Below, piece after piece: positions 12,375 to 20,700 of a DNA stretch of 26,926 nucleotides (positions are counted from its first letter, which is position 1; each line of letters begins with the position of its first letter). Source of the DNA: a virus; the IMG/VR virus record IMGVR_UViG_3300034190_001327, positions 1-26,926 of that record; one strand, 5' to 3'. A program made the position numbers and the translations under genes. The notes beneath the pieces are model-generated. The model made no database searches. It saw nothing but the letters and a program-made list of their open reading frames with translations, and was not told the DNA's origin.

Positions 12375-14334
12375 ACTGAGCATTCGCAATAGCACTGGCA
12401 TGTGACATCGCCCGTATCGGCTGCGTCCACTCACGCACCACCGCGATTTGTTTATGCAAGCGTGATGCTATCTCTGCGTCCGACAAGGCTGGGCGAGTGA
12501 CGCCCTTCGCATCCTCCCACTCTTGGGCAAACGTCTGCGCTCGCTGTTGTGGTGTGCGTTGTGACATGATCCGCACAGTGTCGTCGTCACGGTTGCTGAC
12601 AAAGCCCACATGATAGAATGGCTCGTGCGTGTCTGACCACTCGCGTACCTTGCCGAAGCGCACGTCCATCATCACGTCCATATTCTCAGCATCGTCAAGG
12701 TGCTGGGGAGATGACATCCTTGCGAAGGGCGTACTGGGCAGGTCGCCATCCCACAGGCCAGCCTTGATGTCGGCGCTGTCCTTGTCCTCAAATATTTGCG
12801 TGATCTTTATCTGGGTTTCGAGAACGGTAAGCTGGTTGCTCGAGCCAGCCTCACGGCCCGACACGCTGCCATCGGACGGCTTGTTGCTGTGGTGGACGAG
12901 GATGACAGTCAGGCCAGCGTTACGCAGCTTGAGCATCAGGCGATTGATGTTCGACCATTCCTCTGCGCTATTCTCCATCATCCCCGACCATGCGCTCCTC
13001 ACGGTGTCGAGCACAACGATGTCAGGCTTGTTTGCTTTGACCCATTGATAGAACAATTTGAGACCGCTCTCGGTGCGAAGGTTCATATCCTCGTGGTCGT
13101 GGAACGGAGCCCAGATCATAAACTTGTCACCCGCATCGCCAAAGCTGCGCTGGCTGCGAGCCAAAAACTTTGCCACGTTCGACTTGCTGTTCTCAAAATC
13201 GAGGTAGAGAACCTTGGGAGTTTTTATAATGTTGAACGGCCCGAAGCGAGATTGTTTAGCCGCCGCCGCGTACAACATGTGACGCAGGAACATCGACTTG
13301 CCGTGTCCCGAGAACCCGTGGACTTGTATGATCGTGCCACTCGTAGGGATGATGGGGTCAATGTAGTATTCGACGCTGCCGATCTGTGCCTCAAGCTCGG
13401 GTATGTCCTTTGTGGTTATCGGGGTGAACTTGCGCGGCTCGTCAGCTTCCTCAAGCTCCTCTTCTTTCAAGCGATCAGGATGGTTCTTGGCTTCCATGTC
13501 CTCGACACGGCTGCACATTTGAGCAACCTTGGCTGCGTCGATGTAGTCTACAAAAAACTCAGCCATGAATTTGTATGCCTCGTCCACGAGGTCGCCGCCT
13601 CGATAGCCCTCGGCTGCGCGTTCGGCGATAGCCTTCCATAGCCTATCGTCTCGGGCGTTGCCGCCAGCGGTGGGCAGCTTGCCAACTTGCTCGACCAGTT
13701 CAGCAGTCGAGGCCCAAACCGAGACGTGCCGCTTTACGTTTGCAAGGCTCATGCCCTCAAACTTCATCTCGTTGAACGAGATCACGTTGTCGCCGCTGGG
13801 AGTGTCAAATGTTGGCATCGGATAGACAGGCATGTCGTCGAAGTCACAGCCATCCATAATGGCCCATGACTTGCCTGGGGATGGGGGAGCTAGGACGTAG
13901 CCCTTCGAGCCTCGCAGATCGAACCCAGCTACCGCAGGCCACTCGTGAGATCGTGTGACGTTTTTGCCCACGCGGTTCTTGATCCACCCCGCATCTTGGG
14001 GGAACTTAAAATAGTAGTGAAACCCATTTTTGGTACGCGCCACGATGGGTGTACGGGTCAGCCCCGCCGCCTTGGCTGCATCAACCGAGGGGAGATTGCC
14101 TTCATCGTCTGTGTCACAGTCAACAACCACCAGCCCACTCAACGGGCCAGTGATGATTGCTACTTGTGCATCGGGCCATTCAGCCCACCAACCCTCGATC
14201 TCGTCCACCGTGGGCATGGTCATACTGTCAACGTAATGCCCCCAAGTAATAAGGGGTGACTTACTCTGCGGGTTGATGGGCAGAGGTGCCCACCCCTTGT
14301 CCAGATATTCGAGTGCTGCGTCGAGTGCTGTCAT
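12373..14334 (-). CDS. Bifunctional primase-polymerase / RepA-like helicase, 653 aa
   Basis: The N-terminal Prim-Pol domain (about 1-180) shows GWAPLPI, the metal-binding D72-C-D74 (VVVDCDTD) and H106 (GFHYYFK), as in the archaeo-eukaryotic primase family. A helical linker with an acidic patch follows. Residues about 315-560 form a RecA-like ATPase of the RepA/AAA_25 kind: Walker A GFSGHGKS (340-347), LYLDFENS, Walker B DIVVLDT (D443) and VILVHHSNKPS. The protein would prime and unwind DNA at the phage fork. The start at 14334 is preceded by GGAG 9 nt upstream and lies 74 nt inside the upstream HTH gene. A repeat-rich non-coding region follows its stop. Confidence 0.88.
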   Translation of the reverse strand: MTALDAALEYLDKGWAPLPINPQSKSPLITWGHYVDSMTMPTVDEIEGWWAEWPDAQVAIITGPLSGLVVVDCDTDDEGNLPSVDAAKAAGLTRTPIVARTKNGFHYYFKFPQDAGWIKNRVGKNVTRSHEWPAVAGFDLRGSKGYVLAPPSPGKSWAIMDGCDFDDMPVYPMPTFDTPSGDNVISFNEMKFEGMSLANVKRHVSVWASTAELVEQVGKLPTAGGNARDDRLWKAIAERAAEGYRGGDLVDEAYKFMAEFFVDYIDAAKVAQMCSRVEDMEAKNHPDRLKEEELEEADEPRKFTPITTKDIPELEAQIGSVEYYIDPIIPTSGTIIQVHGFSGHGKSMFLRHMLYAAAAKQSRFGPFNIIKTPKVLYLDFENSKSNVAKFLARSQRSFGDAGDKFMIWAPFHDHEDMNLRTESGLKLFYQWVKANKPDIVVLDTVRSAWSGMMENSAEEWSNINRLMLKLRNAGLTVILVHHSNKPSDGSVSGREAGSSNQLTVLETQIKITQIFEDKDSADIKAGLWDGDLPSTPFARMSSPQHLDDAENMDVMMDVRFGKVREWSDTHEPFYHVGFVSNRDDDTVRIMSQRTPQQRAQTFAQEWEDAKGVTRPALSDAEIASRLHKQIAVVREWTQPIRAMSHASAIANAQ

Positions 14335-14527
14335 TAGTTTCGTCTCCGATGAAGTATTGATTGAGGTCTAGGGCAGGCCACACCTCTTTGATTTGTGATA
14401 AGTAAAGAGACGACACTGACGCTCGCCGCATCCAGCCATACGGGACGCAACGATTAGCGCCGATGCCCTTTGCGATGTTGGATGCGCCGCCGAGATCAGC
14501 GACCATCTTGTCGATGTCGAACTTCAT
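14261..14527 (-). CDS. Cro-like small HTH regulator, 88 aa
   Basis: Residues about 8-40 (MVADLGGASNIAKGIGANRCVPYGWMRRASVS) form a YdaS/Cro-type helix-turn-helix, followed by IKEVWPALDLNQYF. Residues after about 64 (TNDSTRRSTRISGQGVGTSAHQPAE) look unstructured and are encoded by bases shared with the primase gene (74-nt overlap). The start at 14527 has AGAGGG upstream. The operator at 14581-14596 lies 54 nt upstream, between this gene and a divergent operon. This is the classic position for an autoregulated repressor, so it is the best candidate for binding CACAAC-N4-GTTGTG. Regulation of its own primase operon is inferred. Confidence 0.65.
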   Translation of the reverse strand: MKFDIDKMVADLGGASNIAKGIGANRCVPYGWMRRASVSSLYLSQIKEVWPALDLNQYFIGDETNDSTRRSTRISGQGVGTSAHQPAE

Positions 14528-14576
14528 TTTTTATTTTCCCTCTTGCTTGTGCTGATTGTGTAGCGTATAGACAACT

Positions 14577-14604
14577 TTACCACAACCCCCGTTGTGCATA
14601 CAGA
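14577..14604 (+). promoter_or_regulatory. Putative promoter of the recombination operon
   Basis: TTACCA (14577-14582) and TACAGA (14599-14604), 16 nt apart, flank the palindrome in the same way as at the AAA+ operon promoter. The boxes are weak. The gene start at 14627 is 23 nt downstream. Confidence 0.45.
14581..14596. promoter_or_regulatory. Palindromic operator CACAAC-CCCC-GTTGTG
   Basis: A perfect 6-bp inverted repeat with identical arms and spacing to 940-955 lies in the divergent region between the HTH gene and the recombination operon. It could control both directions. Confidence 0.6.
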
Positions 14605-14626
14605 CCGTCAACAATCAGGAGTTCAG

Positions 14627-15049
14627 ATGGAAAGAGACATTATATTCGGCGACCAACTATTAACTCTCGCCCCCGAGCACCCCCAAGCAGATCGCCTATT
14701 AGAAGCGGCGATGGCCTACGTGAAATGCCTTGAACAGCAAGAAGAAACTAAGATGCGTTTGGACTATTTAAAAGCCCAACTCTTAGCTGATCTGCCCGAG
14801 GAAGTAGGCGAATACCCCATTCATTTAGATGGCGGCGGTAGCGTCACGGTTAAGCTCGGCGAGAAATACGAGTGGGACAAAAAAGTTCTGTCCGACCTAT
14901 TACTAAATGACAACCTGCCCGACTGCGTAACAGCAGGATACACCGTCTCGAAAGCCAAGTTCGACAAGGCTGACGAGCACACAAGACAGCAACTCTCACC
15001 CGCCCTCACGATTAAACTGGGGCTCCCAACAATCAAGGTTAGTAAATGA
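14627..15049 (+). CDS. Conserved-type phage protein of the recombination operon, 140 aa
   Basis: The first half is helical (LLEAAMAYVKCLEQQEETKMRLDYLKAQLLADLPEEVG). The second half is beta-rich and then helical (GGGSVTVKLGEKYEWDKKVLSDLLLND...AKFDKADEHTRQQLSPALTIKLGLPTIKV). I recognise this layout as common upstream of phage Sak4/SSB genes, but no function is established. ATG 14627 is chosen because CAGGAG lies 5 nt before it. The frame opens earlier at 14594, inside the promoter. Its stop overlaps the next start (ATGA at 15046-15049). Confidence 0.65.
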   Translation: MERDIIFGDQLLTLAPEHPQADRLLEAAMAYVKCLEQQEETKMRLDYLKAQLLADLPEEVGEYPIHLDGGGSVTVKLGEKYEWDKKVLSDLLLNDNLPDCVTAGYTVSKAKFDKADEHTRQQLSPALTIKLGLPTIKVSK

Positions 15050-15825
15050 AAATCACCCCCCTAAAAACAAACGATGGCTCGGTTTCGGGCGCGTCGAAGA
15101 CGCTGCTTTACGGACATCACGGCGCTGGTAAGACCGCGATGATCGGGCAATACCACAAGGCGTTTGGTAAAGGTCTCGTGCTCTCGGGAGAGAGCGGCCT
15201 GTCGAGCATCAGCGATATGGAGATCGACTATCTCCCGTTCAGTTCGTTCGACCGCCCGACGAAAGATGGCGAGTATTCGTTCAAAGATTTATGTGCGTAT
15301 GTCATGTCGCCCGAGTTTGCAAAACAAGAATACAAATGGATCGCAATCGATAGTGCCACCGAATTAAGTCAGCGTTGCTTCGCTGATGTCGAAGTCGAGT
15401 TCGCCAATAACGCGAACGGCTTTGAAAAGTGGGGCGTGTACGAGCGCAAGATTACTGCCGCTCTCAAGTGGGTGCGTGACTTGGATATGCACGTACTGAT
15501 CACTGCTCTCGCAAGTGAGGAGCAAGACGACAATGGCGTCACAAACTACTGGCCCATGCTCGTGCAAAAGAAAGTGCAGAAGCTAATACCAGCGTTGTAC
15601 GACCATGTGTTCTGCCTCGTACGTAAGACCAGCGAGACCAATGGTAAGCTGGATGTGAAGCGTTACTTGGTCTGCGACCAGATCAACGGATGGCATGGCA
15701 AGACCCGTGACCCGCATAGACGCCTCGCCGCATTCGAGGAGTGTGACGATGTAACCGAACTATTGCGCCGAATTTACATGACCGAAGCGCAATTCAAAAA
15801 ACACCAGCAAGGAGTATCGAAGTAA
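15046..15825 (+). CDS. Sak4-like RecA-family ATPase, 259 aa
   Basis: A single RecA-type core has Walker A GHHGAGKT at 23-30, Walker B YKWIAIDSAT (D102), and a later strand MHVLITALASEEQ matching the sensor region of the AAA_24/Sak4 group. The length is normal for the group. Sak4 proteins are single-strand annealing or recombination mediators that work with a phage SSB, and an SSB-like gene follows with a TAATG overlap. The DNA repair or genome-maintenance role rests on family knowledge and context. Confidence 0.82.
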   Translation: MKITPLKTNDGSVSGASKTLLYGHHGAGKTAMIGQYHKAFGKGLVLSGESGLSSISDMEIDYLPFSSFDRPTKDGEYSFKDLCAYVMSPEFAKQEYKWIAIDSATELSQRCFADVEVEFANNANGFEKWGVYERKITAALKWVRDLDMHVLITALASEEQDDNGVTNYWPMLVQKKVQKLIPALYDHVFCLVRKTSETNGKLDVKRYLVCDQINGWHGKTRDPHRRLAAFEECDDVTELLRRIYMTEAQFKKHQQGVSK

Positions 15826-16277
15826 TGTCATTTTCAGAAATGGGATTTGAAGGCGCAGATTTATCAGGCGTCGAAGTGCGGAGCGGTCAAAGCATCTTGG
15901 GTGCGGGTCGTCACGTTGTTAACATCAGCAGTGCAGAGGTCGAGAAGGATGAGAAGAAAAAAACCATCCAGCTTGTGCTCGGATACGAAAACGATGATGG
16001 CGTGATCCGCCAGTGGATTTATAAATACCACGATGGCAGCGAGGCCGCGACACGCATTGGTCTCGAGCAGATTGTTAGCTTGCTGACGTGCATCGGGCAT
16101 GACGCAACGAAGACGCCGCACCCCTCATTCTTCGTGGGTAAAAAGGTGGGCATCGTCGCAAAGGACGAAGTTTATAACGGCAAGACATCAACCAAAGTGA
16201 AGTATCATTTTACTGTACCCGAGGACACCGAGAGCAAAAAAGCGGGTGACATCGGAGACGAAGAAATCCCGTTCTAG
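15825..16277 (+). CDS. ssb: SSB-like protein with IPF C-terminal tip, 150 aa
   Basis: The beta-rich core (GRHVVNISSAEVEKDEKKKTIQLVLGYENDDGVIRQWIYKYHDGSEAATRIG) resembles the DUF669/OB-fold single-strand-binding proteins of phages. The protein ends GDEEIPF, the acidic Ile-Pro-Phe tip that bacterial SSB uses to recruit partner enzymes. The start overlaps the Sak4-like stop by 1 nt, with AAGGAG 10 nt upstream. The tip suggests it recruits host or phage proteins such as the adjacent exonuclease. The fold is not certain from sequence alone. Confidence 0.75.
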   Translation: MSFSEMGFEGADLSGVEVRSGQSILGAGRHVVNISSAEVEKDEKKKTIQLVLGYENDDGVIRQWIYKYHDGSEAATRIGLEQIVSLLTCIGHDATKTPHPSFFVGKKVGIVAKDEVYNGKTSTKVKYHFTVPEDTESKKAGDIGDEEIPF

Positions 16278-16286
16278 GAGACGACC

Positions 16287-17114
16287 ATGCACCCTGTATC
16301 GCCAATAGCAAAAAAAGTAATCGAGCAGATAGATGCAGGGTACGCCGCAGAGGATCGCGGCGAAGCCCGTGCCTACATAGGTGCGAGCATGGCAGGGACA
16401 GACTGCATCGCGCAGATGGCCCTGTCATTGCGTGGCTTCCCTGACAAGGAACCTGACCCGCAACTAAAGCGCATATTTTTTGCGGGGCACCGCATCGAAG
16501 ATTGGGTGGTTAAAGACCTGATCAAGAAAGCTGACGTGCGCGTGTGGGAGAAGGATGACTTCACGGGCCGACAACATAGGCGCGAGTGGCTCAATGGTCA
16601 TGTCGTGTGTCACGCTGACGGGCTGATTGATTTTGAGGACGGGGATGGCCCAGCCATTCTCGAGATAAAATCGATGAACGATGCTAACTTTAAGAAGTTT
16701 GTGTCAGTTGGCGTCAAGGCGAGCCATCGGAAATACTATCGTCAGATGATTATGATGATGGCTATGTTCCAAATCGAGCGAGCGTTCTTCATTTCCTATT
16801 GTAAGAACACGAGCAAGTACCATGCGGAGGTGGTCGCATTCGACCAAGAAGAATGGGATGGCATGTACGTCAAGATACAAGCTGCGCTCGACGGGCAAGC
16901 TACTCGCGTATCTGATAAGCAAGAAGATTGGCGATGCAAGTTTTGCTTCAAATCCGATAGCTGTTGGAGCCCGACCAAACTCAAACCCGCTTGTAACTTT
17001 TGCTCGCACAGCTTTGCGAACGAGAACGGCGGATGGAACTGTAAATTATCTGGCAAAGAAGCGAGAGAGCCGTGCGATAAGTTCGAGCAATTCGCGCCAG
17101 AACCAAAGGTGTAA
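16287..17114 (+). CDS. Cas4/AddB-type PD-(D/E)XK exonuclease with Cys cluster, 275 aa
   Basis: The nuclease core shows H68 and E71 (GHRIEDW), D111 (HADGLID), E126-x-K128 (ILEIKSM) and Q153 (YYRQMIMMM), the motifs of RecB-type exonucleases. C40 together with C217-x2-C220-x5-C226 reproduces the one-plus-three cysteine arrangement that holds the 4Fe-4S 'iron staple' in AddB and Cas4. Four further cysteines (C236, C239, C252, C263) could bind zinc. TAGGAG precedes the ATG. It probably resects DNA ends to feed the Sak4-like/SSB pair. Cluster type is an inference from spacing. Confidence 0.82.
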   Translation: MHPVSPIAKKVIEQIDAGYAAEDRGEARAYIGASMAGTDCIAQMALSLRGFPDKEPDPQLKRIFFAGHRIEDWVVKDLIKKADVRVWEKDDFTGRQHRREWLNGHVVCHADGLIDFEDGDGPAILEIKSMNDANFKKFVSVGVKASHRKYYRQMIMMMAMFQIERAFFISYCKNTSKYHAEVVAFDQEEWDGMYVKIQAALDGQATRVSDKQEDWRCKFCFKSDSCWSPTKLKPACNFCSHSFANENGGWNCKLSGKEAREPCDKFEQFAPEPKV

Positions 17115-17115
17115 C

Positions 17116-17340
17116 ATGGATATCTATGACCAACTATCCGATGTCAGACAGCGCGTGGTACGCAAAGAAGCTGACATCGAAAGCATTAACGAAAGGCTCG
17201 ACGGGATGGATGAGCCCAGTACCGATGACGTTCACCGAGCCGAGACCAAGCTGCGTCACGAGCGAGACAGATTGATCGAACTCAAGTGCAAGCAAGTCGT
17301 ACTCGAGTGTGAGATATTGAGGGAGCGAAAGAATGGTTAA
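17116..17340 (+). CDS. Small coiled-coil protein, 74 aa
   Basis: The product (MDIYDQLSDVRQRVVRKEADIESINERLDGMDEPSTDDVHRAETKLRHERDRLIELKCKQVVLECEILRERKNG) is almost entirely two charged helices around a short DEPSTDD turn, a helical hairpin. The ATG is 1 nt after the exonuclease stop. The frame extends upstream through the exonuclease gene, but only this part is coupled. It may be an accessory or inhibitor of a neighbouring enzyme. No family is recognised. Confidence 0.6.
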   Translation: MDIYDQLSDVRQRVVRKEADIESINERLDGMDEPSTDDVHRAETKLRHERDRLIELKCKQVVLECEILRERKNG

Positions 17341-17647
17341 GTCACGAGACATGCCGCTGCAAGAAGCCTCGCTGATAATCAACAAGGATCGCAACAATGA
17401 GTATGGCGAACCGCACGAGAACTTCATGTCGATTGCAAACATGCTCAACGAATTGCTCAAGCCTCAACTCGCCGAGGGTGCGAAGCTGGGGCCAGAGCAT
17501 GTCACCATGATTATGATGGCGGTCAAGCTGTCGAGGATGGTTACGTCACCCACGAAGTTCGACACTTACGTTGATATCTGCGGCTACGCTGCCGTGGGTT
17601 GGGAGGCGGTCAGGATCGAGGGGGCTAAGAATGGCAAAAAAAGATGA
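17333..17647 (+). CDS. DUF6378-like protein (MazG-like context), 104 aa
   Basis: The pattern INKDRNNEYGEPHENFMSIANMLNELL, MIMMAVKLSRM and DTYVDICGYAAVGWEAV is that of the DUF6378 family found in many phages. It resembles an all-alpha nucleotide pyrophosphatase fold, with the acidic residues of the second and third segments as possible metal ligands. A role in trimming nucleotide pools is a guess from that resemblance. It overlaps the upstream gene by 8 nt and the downstream gene by 17 nt. Confidence 0.7.
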   Translation: MVKSRDMPLQEASLIINKDRNNEYGEPHENFMSIANMLNELLKPQLAEGAKLGPEHVTMIMMAVKLSRMVTSPTKFDTYVDICGYAAVGWEAVRIEGAKNGKKR

Positions 17648-17783
17648 TGACGCCAAGCAACAAGAGAAGATACGACAAATAAGGAACCAGCTTAGAAGCT
17701 CCCAAGCTGGTTCCGTTTACGCTCGAGCGAAAGAGGGCGTGACTGTGACGCTAAAGGATACGCCTTGGGCCGATGAGGGTTAG
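17631..17783 (+). CDS. Small charged protein, 50 aa, last gene of the recombination operon
   Basis: The product is MAKKDDDAKQQEKIRQIRNQ followed by LRSSQAGSVYARAKEGVTVTLKDTPWADEG. It starts 17 nt inside the preceding gene and its stop overlaps the stop of the giant gene on the other strand by 4 nt. Its coding sequence contains an 11-bp perfect hairpin (17683-17714), so part of its codon choice may serve termination. The family is unknown. Confidence 0.55.
   Translation: MAKKDDDAKQQEKIRQIRNQLRSSQAGSVYARAKEGVTVTLKDTPWADEG
17683..17714 (-). terminator. Intragenic, probably bidirectional terminator of convergent units
   Basis: GGAACCAGCTT and AAGCTGGTTCC form a perfect 11-bp stem with a 10-nt loop. 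On the minus strand it lies about 65 nt past the stop of the giant gene and is followed by TTATTTG. On the plus strand GTTTACG follows. It lies inside the coding sequence of the last plus-strand gene. Confidence 0.6.
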
Positions 17784-20700
17784 TAGCCGCTGCCGTAGCC
17801 ACTGCCGTAGCCACTGCCGTATCCGCTACCGCCGCCCGAGCCTGCGCCCTTTTTACCCGCCGCAGCATCAACAATATTTTCGACCACCGACTTAGGTAGT
17901 GGGCCTCGGCTCACTACCTCTCTTACGCCTGCGCGTCTGATGCCATTGGCTTCGTCACCATCCGCATATGAGCGGATCGCCTCTGCCACTGTGAGAGCAT
18001 CGAAGAACAAGCCCGTGGATGGGCCAGCCACCGCTTCCATCACTCTGCGCTGACCGTATGCGCCATTATCAGATTGCGTTGCAACCTCGTACATCAAGTC
18101 GCCAAGCAGACCGAAACCAACGGACGCCATGAACCCATCGAATGTTTGACCCAACACGCGGTCAAGGTTCTCGTTGTCCTCGAACCCCGTGTAAACAGTC
18201 TTGCTTAATCGACGGTCGCGGAGCGCATGTTCTCTGTTCTCCTCACCGCCTCGGCCCTGCACCTTATCTTTGAGGGCGACCGCCGCTGCACCAGCCACGG
18301 GAGCGGCTGTCAGAAGGGCTGCGAGAGGCGCTAGGCGGTTGTCTGAGGCACCGACAAACGCTTTGGCGAAGTTCCCTGTCCGATTGGCAACACCCTGACC
18401 AGCGAACGCCTCACCGAATGTACCGCCGATCATGCGGCCCATCATAAGCGGGAACGATTTAAGCTGCATAACCATCGCGCCAATCGGCGTCTGACCCCAA
18501 AGAGGAATGTCGTTGGGGTTGGGCGTAAAGATCATCTGATTGACCAGCTTAATAACCGAAGCCGATACCTCTTTGCTGCGAGGATGTTCGCTCGCAGAGC
18601 CTCGGCTCTCCATAATCAGATCAATGTCGTCGTCAGCTTCCAAGCCTTTCAGACCGTTCTGATCGAGGATGCGCTTGGCTATGCGTCCTGATCGTGAGTT
18701 CGGAACTTCACGAGCGATACGAGCCTGTGCTTTGAGGTGCTCGTAAGCAACCGCCGCACCCACGTCCCGCATCATGTCAGTCCACGGTGTCAGCAGAGTG
18801 GTGTTAAAGAAGCCCGACATAAACTGGGTTTGATCGACACCGTGAGCCATCGTCATCCGTTGATGCACCACGTTCTCGGTAGCTGCACCGACATTGCGGA
18901 TCATCTCACGATAAGCCTCGCCCGTGTCCGTTTGCTTCGTGTAGTTCTTGAGTGCTCGAGTGTATGATTTAAGATCACCCGTGCGGATCAGTGGAAGAAC
19001 CAAATCAGGCAATGACGTGAGAGTGGTGTAAGTGAGGAGCGTGACGGCGTTTATGCCGCGCAGCCACTTACTTGCGTTGGGCATAGAGTATAGGCCGTGC
19101 ATCCCCTCGATGGGGCGGCGCATAGCTGCGTTAAAGAAGCCTCTCGCGTGTTGCACGTTCTCTGCGCTCGTGTGCTTGGTCAAGCCCTGCGTGTCATACA
19201 GTGCATTGGCGATTGATCGCGCTCTCTTTTGAAAGTTCTGCCGCATTTGCTGGGCGTTTGCTGTGCCTTGGAGGGCCGCTTCCAGTTGCAGCATAATGTT
19301 TTCTTCGAGATCACGAGCCGTGCTCCCTTGACGCGCCATGTTAATAAGCTCGTCCGCTTTCTGCATCGCGGGGAACTGCTCTTTGTATGGAGCCATAAAG
19401 ACATTGTGGTCGAAGGTCTTATTCATCACACCCTGACCGTCACCGCCATTGCGCGAGTAGGTTGTTCGGATGATCTTGTTCGAACTGAGCAAGGTTGCGA
19501 TAGTTGCTTTCGCGCTGGGCGGTGAGCCCACGATTGCAGTGTAGTCGTGATACCCGTGTGCGCCCACCCCGAATGCCTCGGTCATATCGAGACGATGCTC
19601 GAGGTTGTCCGAGTATTTGGTCATGGCGACGAGAATGTCATTCTCGAGATACCCTGCGAGACTGTTAGGGTGGTTAAAGTCTTGGAACGCAGGGAACTCA
19701 TCGAGGCGGATCATGCGTCGATAATCAATGTGATCGTCGCCGTTGACGTTGCGTAGCTGCTGGGCTGGCTGTGACAGCACACCATCCTCGTCAGTTAACT
19801 TAGTGACAATGCGCTCGGCAATCGTACGGGCGTGTCCATCTGGATGAGGGGCACCGCCTGTGGATTTCTGCTCGGTCTCGAGGTACTCGGTCAGGCGTCT
19901 TGTGAAGTCGTCTTGATTGGCGAGGATCAGGTCTTTACGCCACACTTGCGGGAAGTAGTTTTCCTTCAGGTCACCCACAACGATGCCAGCCTTACGCATT
20001 CTTGTGACGGCACTTCTCAGGTACGAGCGAACGTGATCGTAAACCTTTAGTTCTTCGCCGCCGAGGAACCTCTTTGCCTTGCTGTCTCGCAGGGCTGTGA
20101 CAATATCCATATTACTTTTGGGCTGGGATGTTCTGCGGTGGGGGGAGAAGCCCACAACTGAGGCGGCGGAACCTCGGGCTGCGTCCATCATCTGACGTGG
20201 CCCATTATCCCAATAGCGCCCGAGTGCGCCCTTACTATCGGGCAGCTTTCTCATCATGCTCGTAAGGGGCATAAGGAACTTGCCCATGCTTTCGTTCGTG
20301 CGCTCGAAGTGACCACCGCCACCCTTCTCTGGTTCGAAGTGGTTGGCGAGCCAATTCATGCCCGAGTTACGCATGATCGCGCTGTTGGTTTTGAGCGGGT
20401 TCCAGACGTTAGACTTTCTGATTATGTCCTTGCCGTCTTCGCCGATGTTGCGCCCGTTAGCTGCGGCAATCATCTGATCGAGTGTGCGAGGTGGAACACC
20501 GCCCGCCTCGAGAACTCGTGCAGCCGCGACAGCCATGTTGTCTGACGTGTCCTCTGTTATTGAGTTGATCAGCATTGAGTTTACGTTGACCTCATCATTG
20601 CCACCGCCGAGGAGCGGATCAGCCTCATCGAACATAGACGCTTTGATCGAGCGTATATCTGACGGGTTCAGCATTATCCGCTCGCCGTCAACCGCGATAC

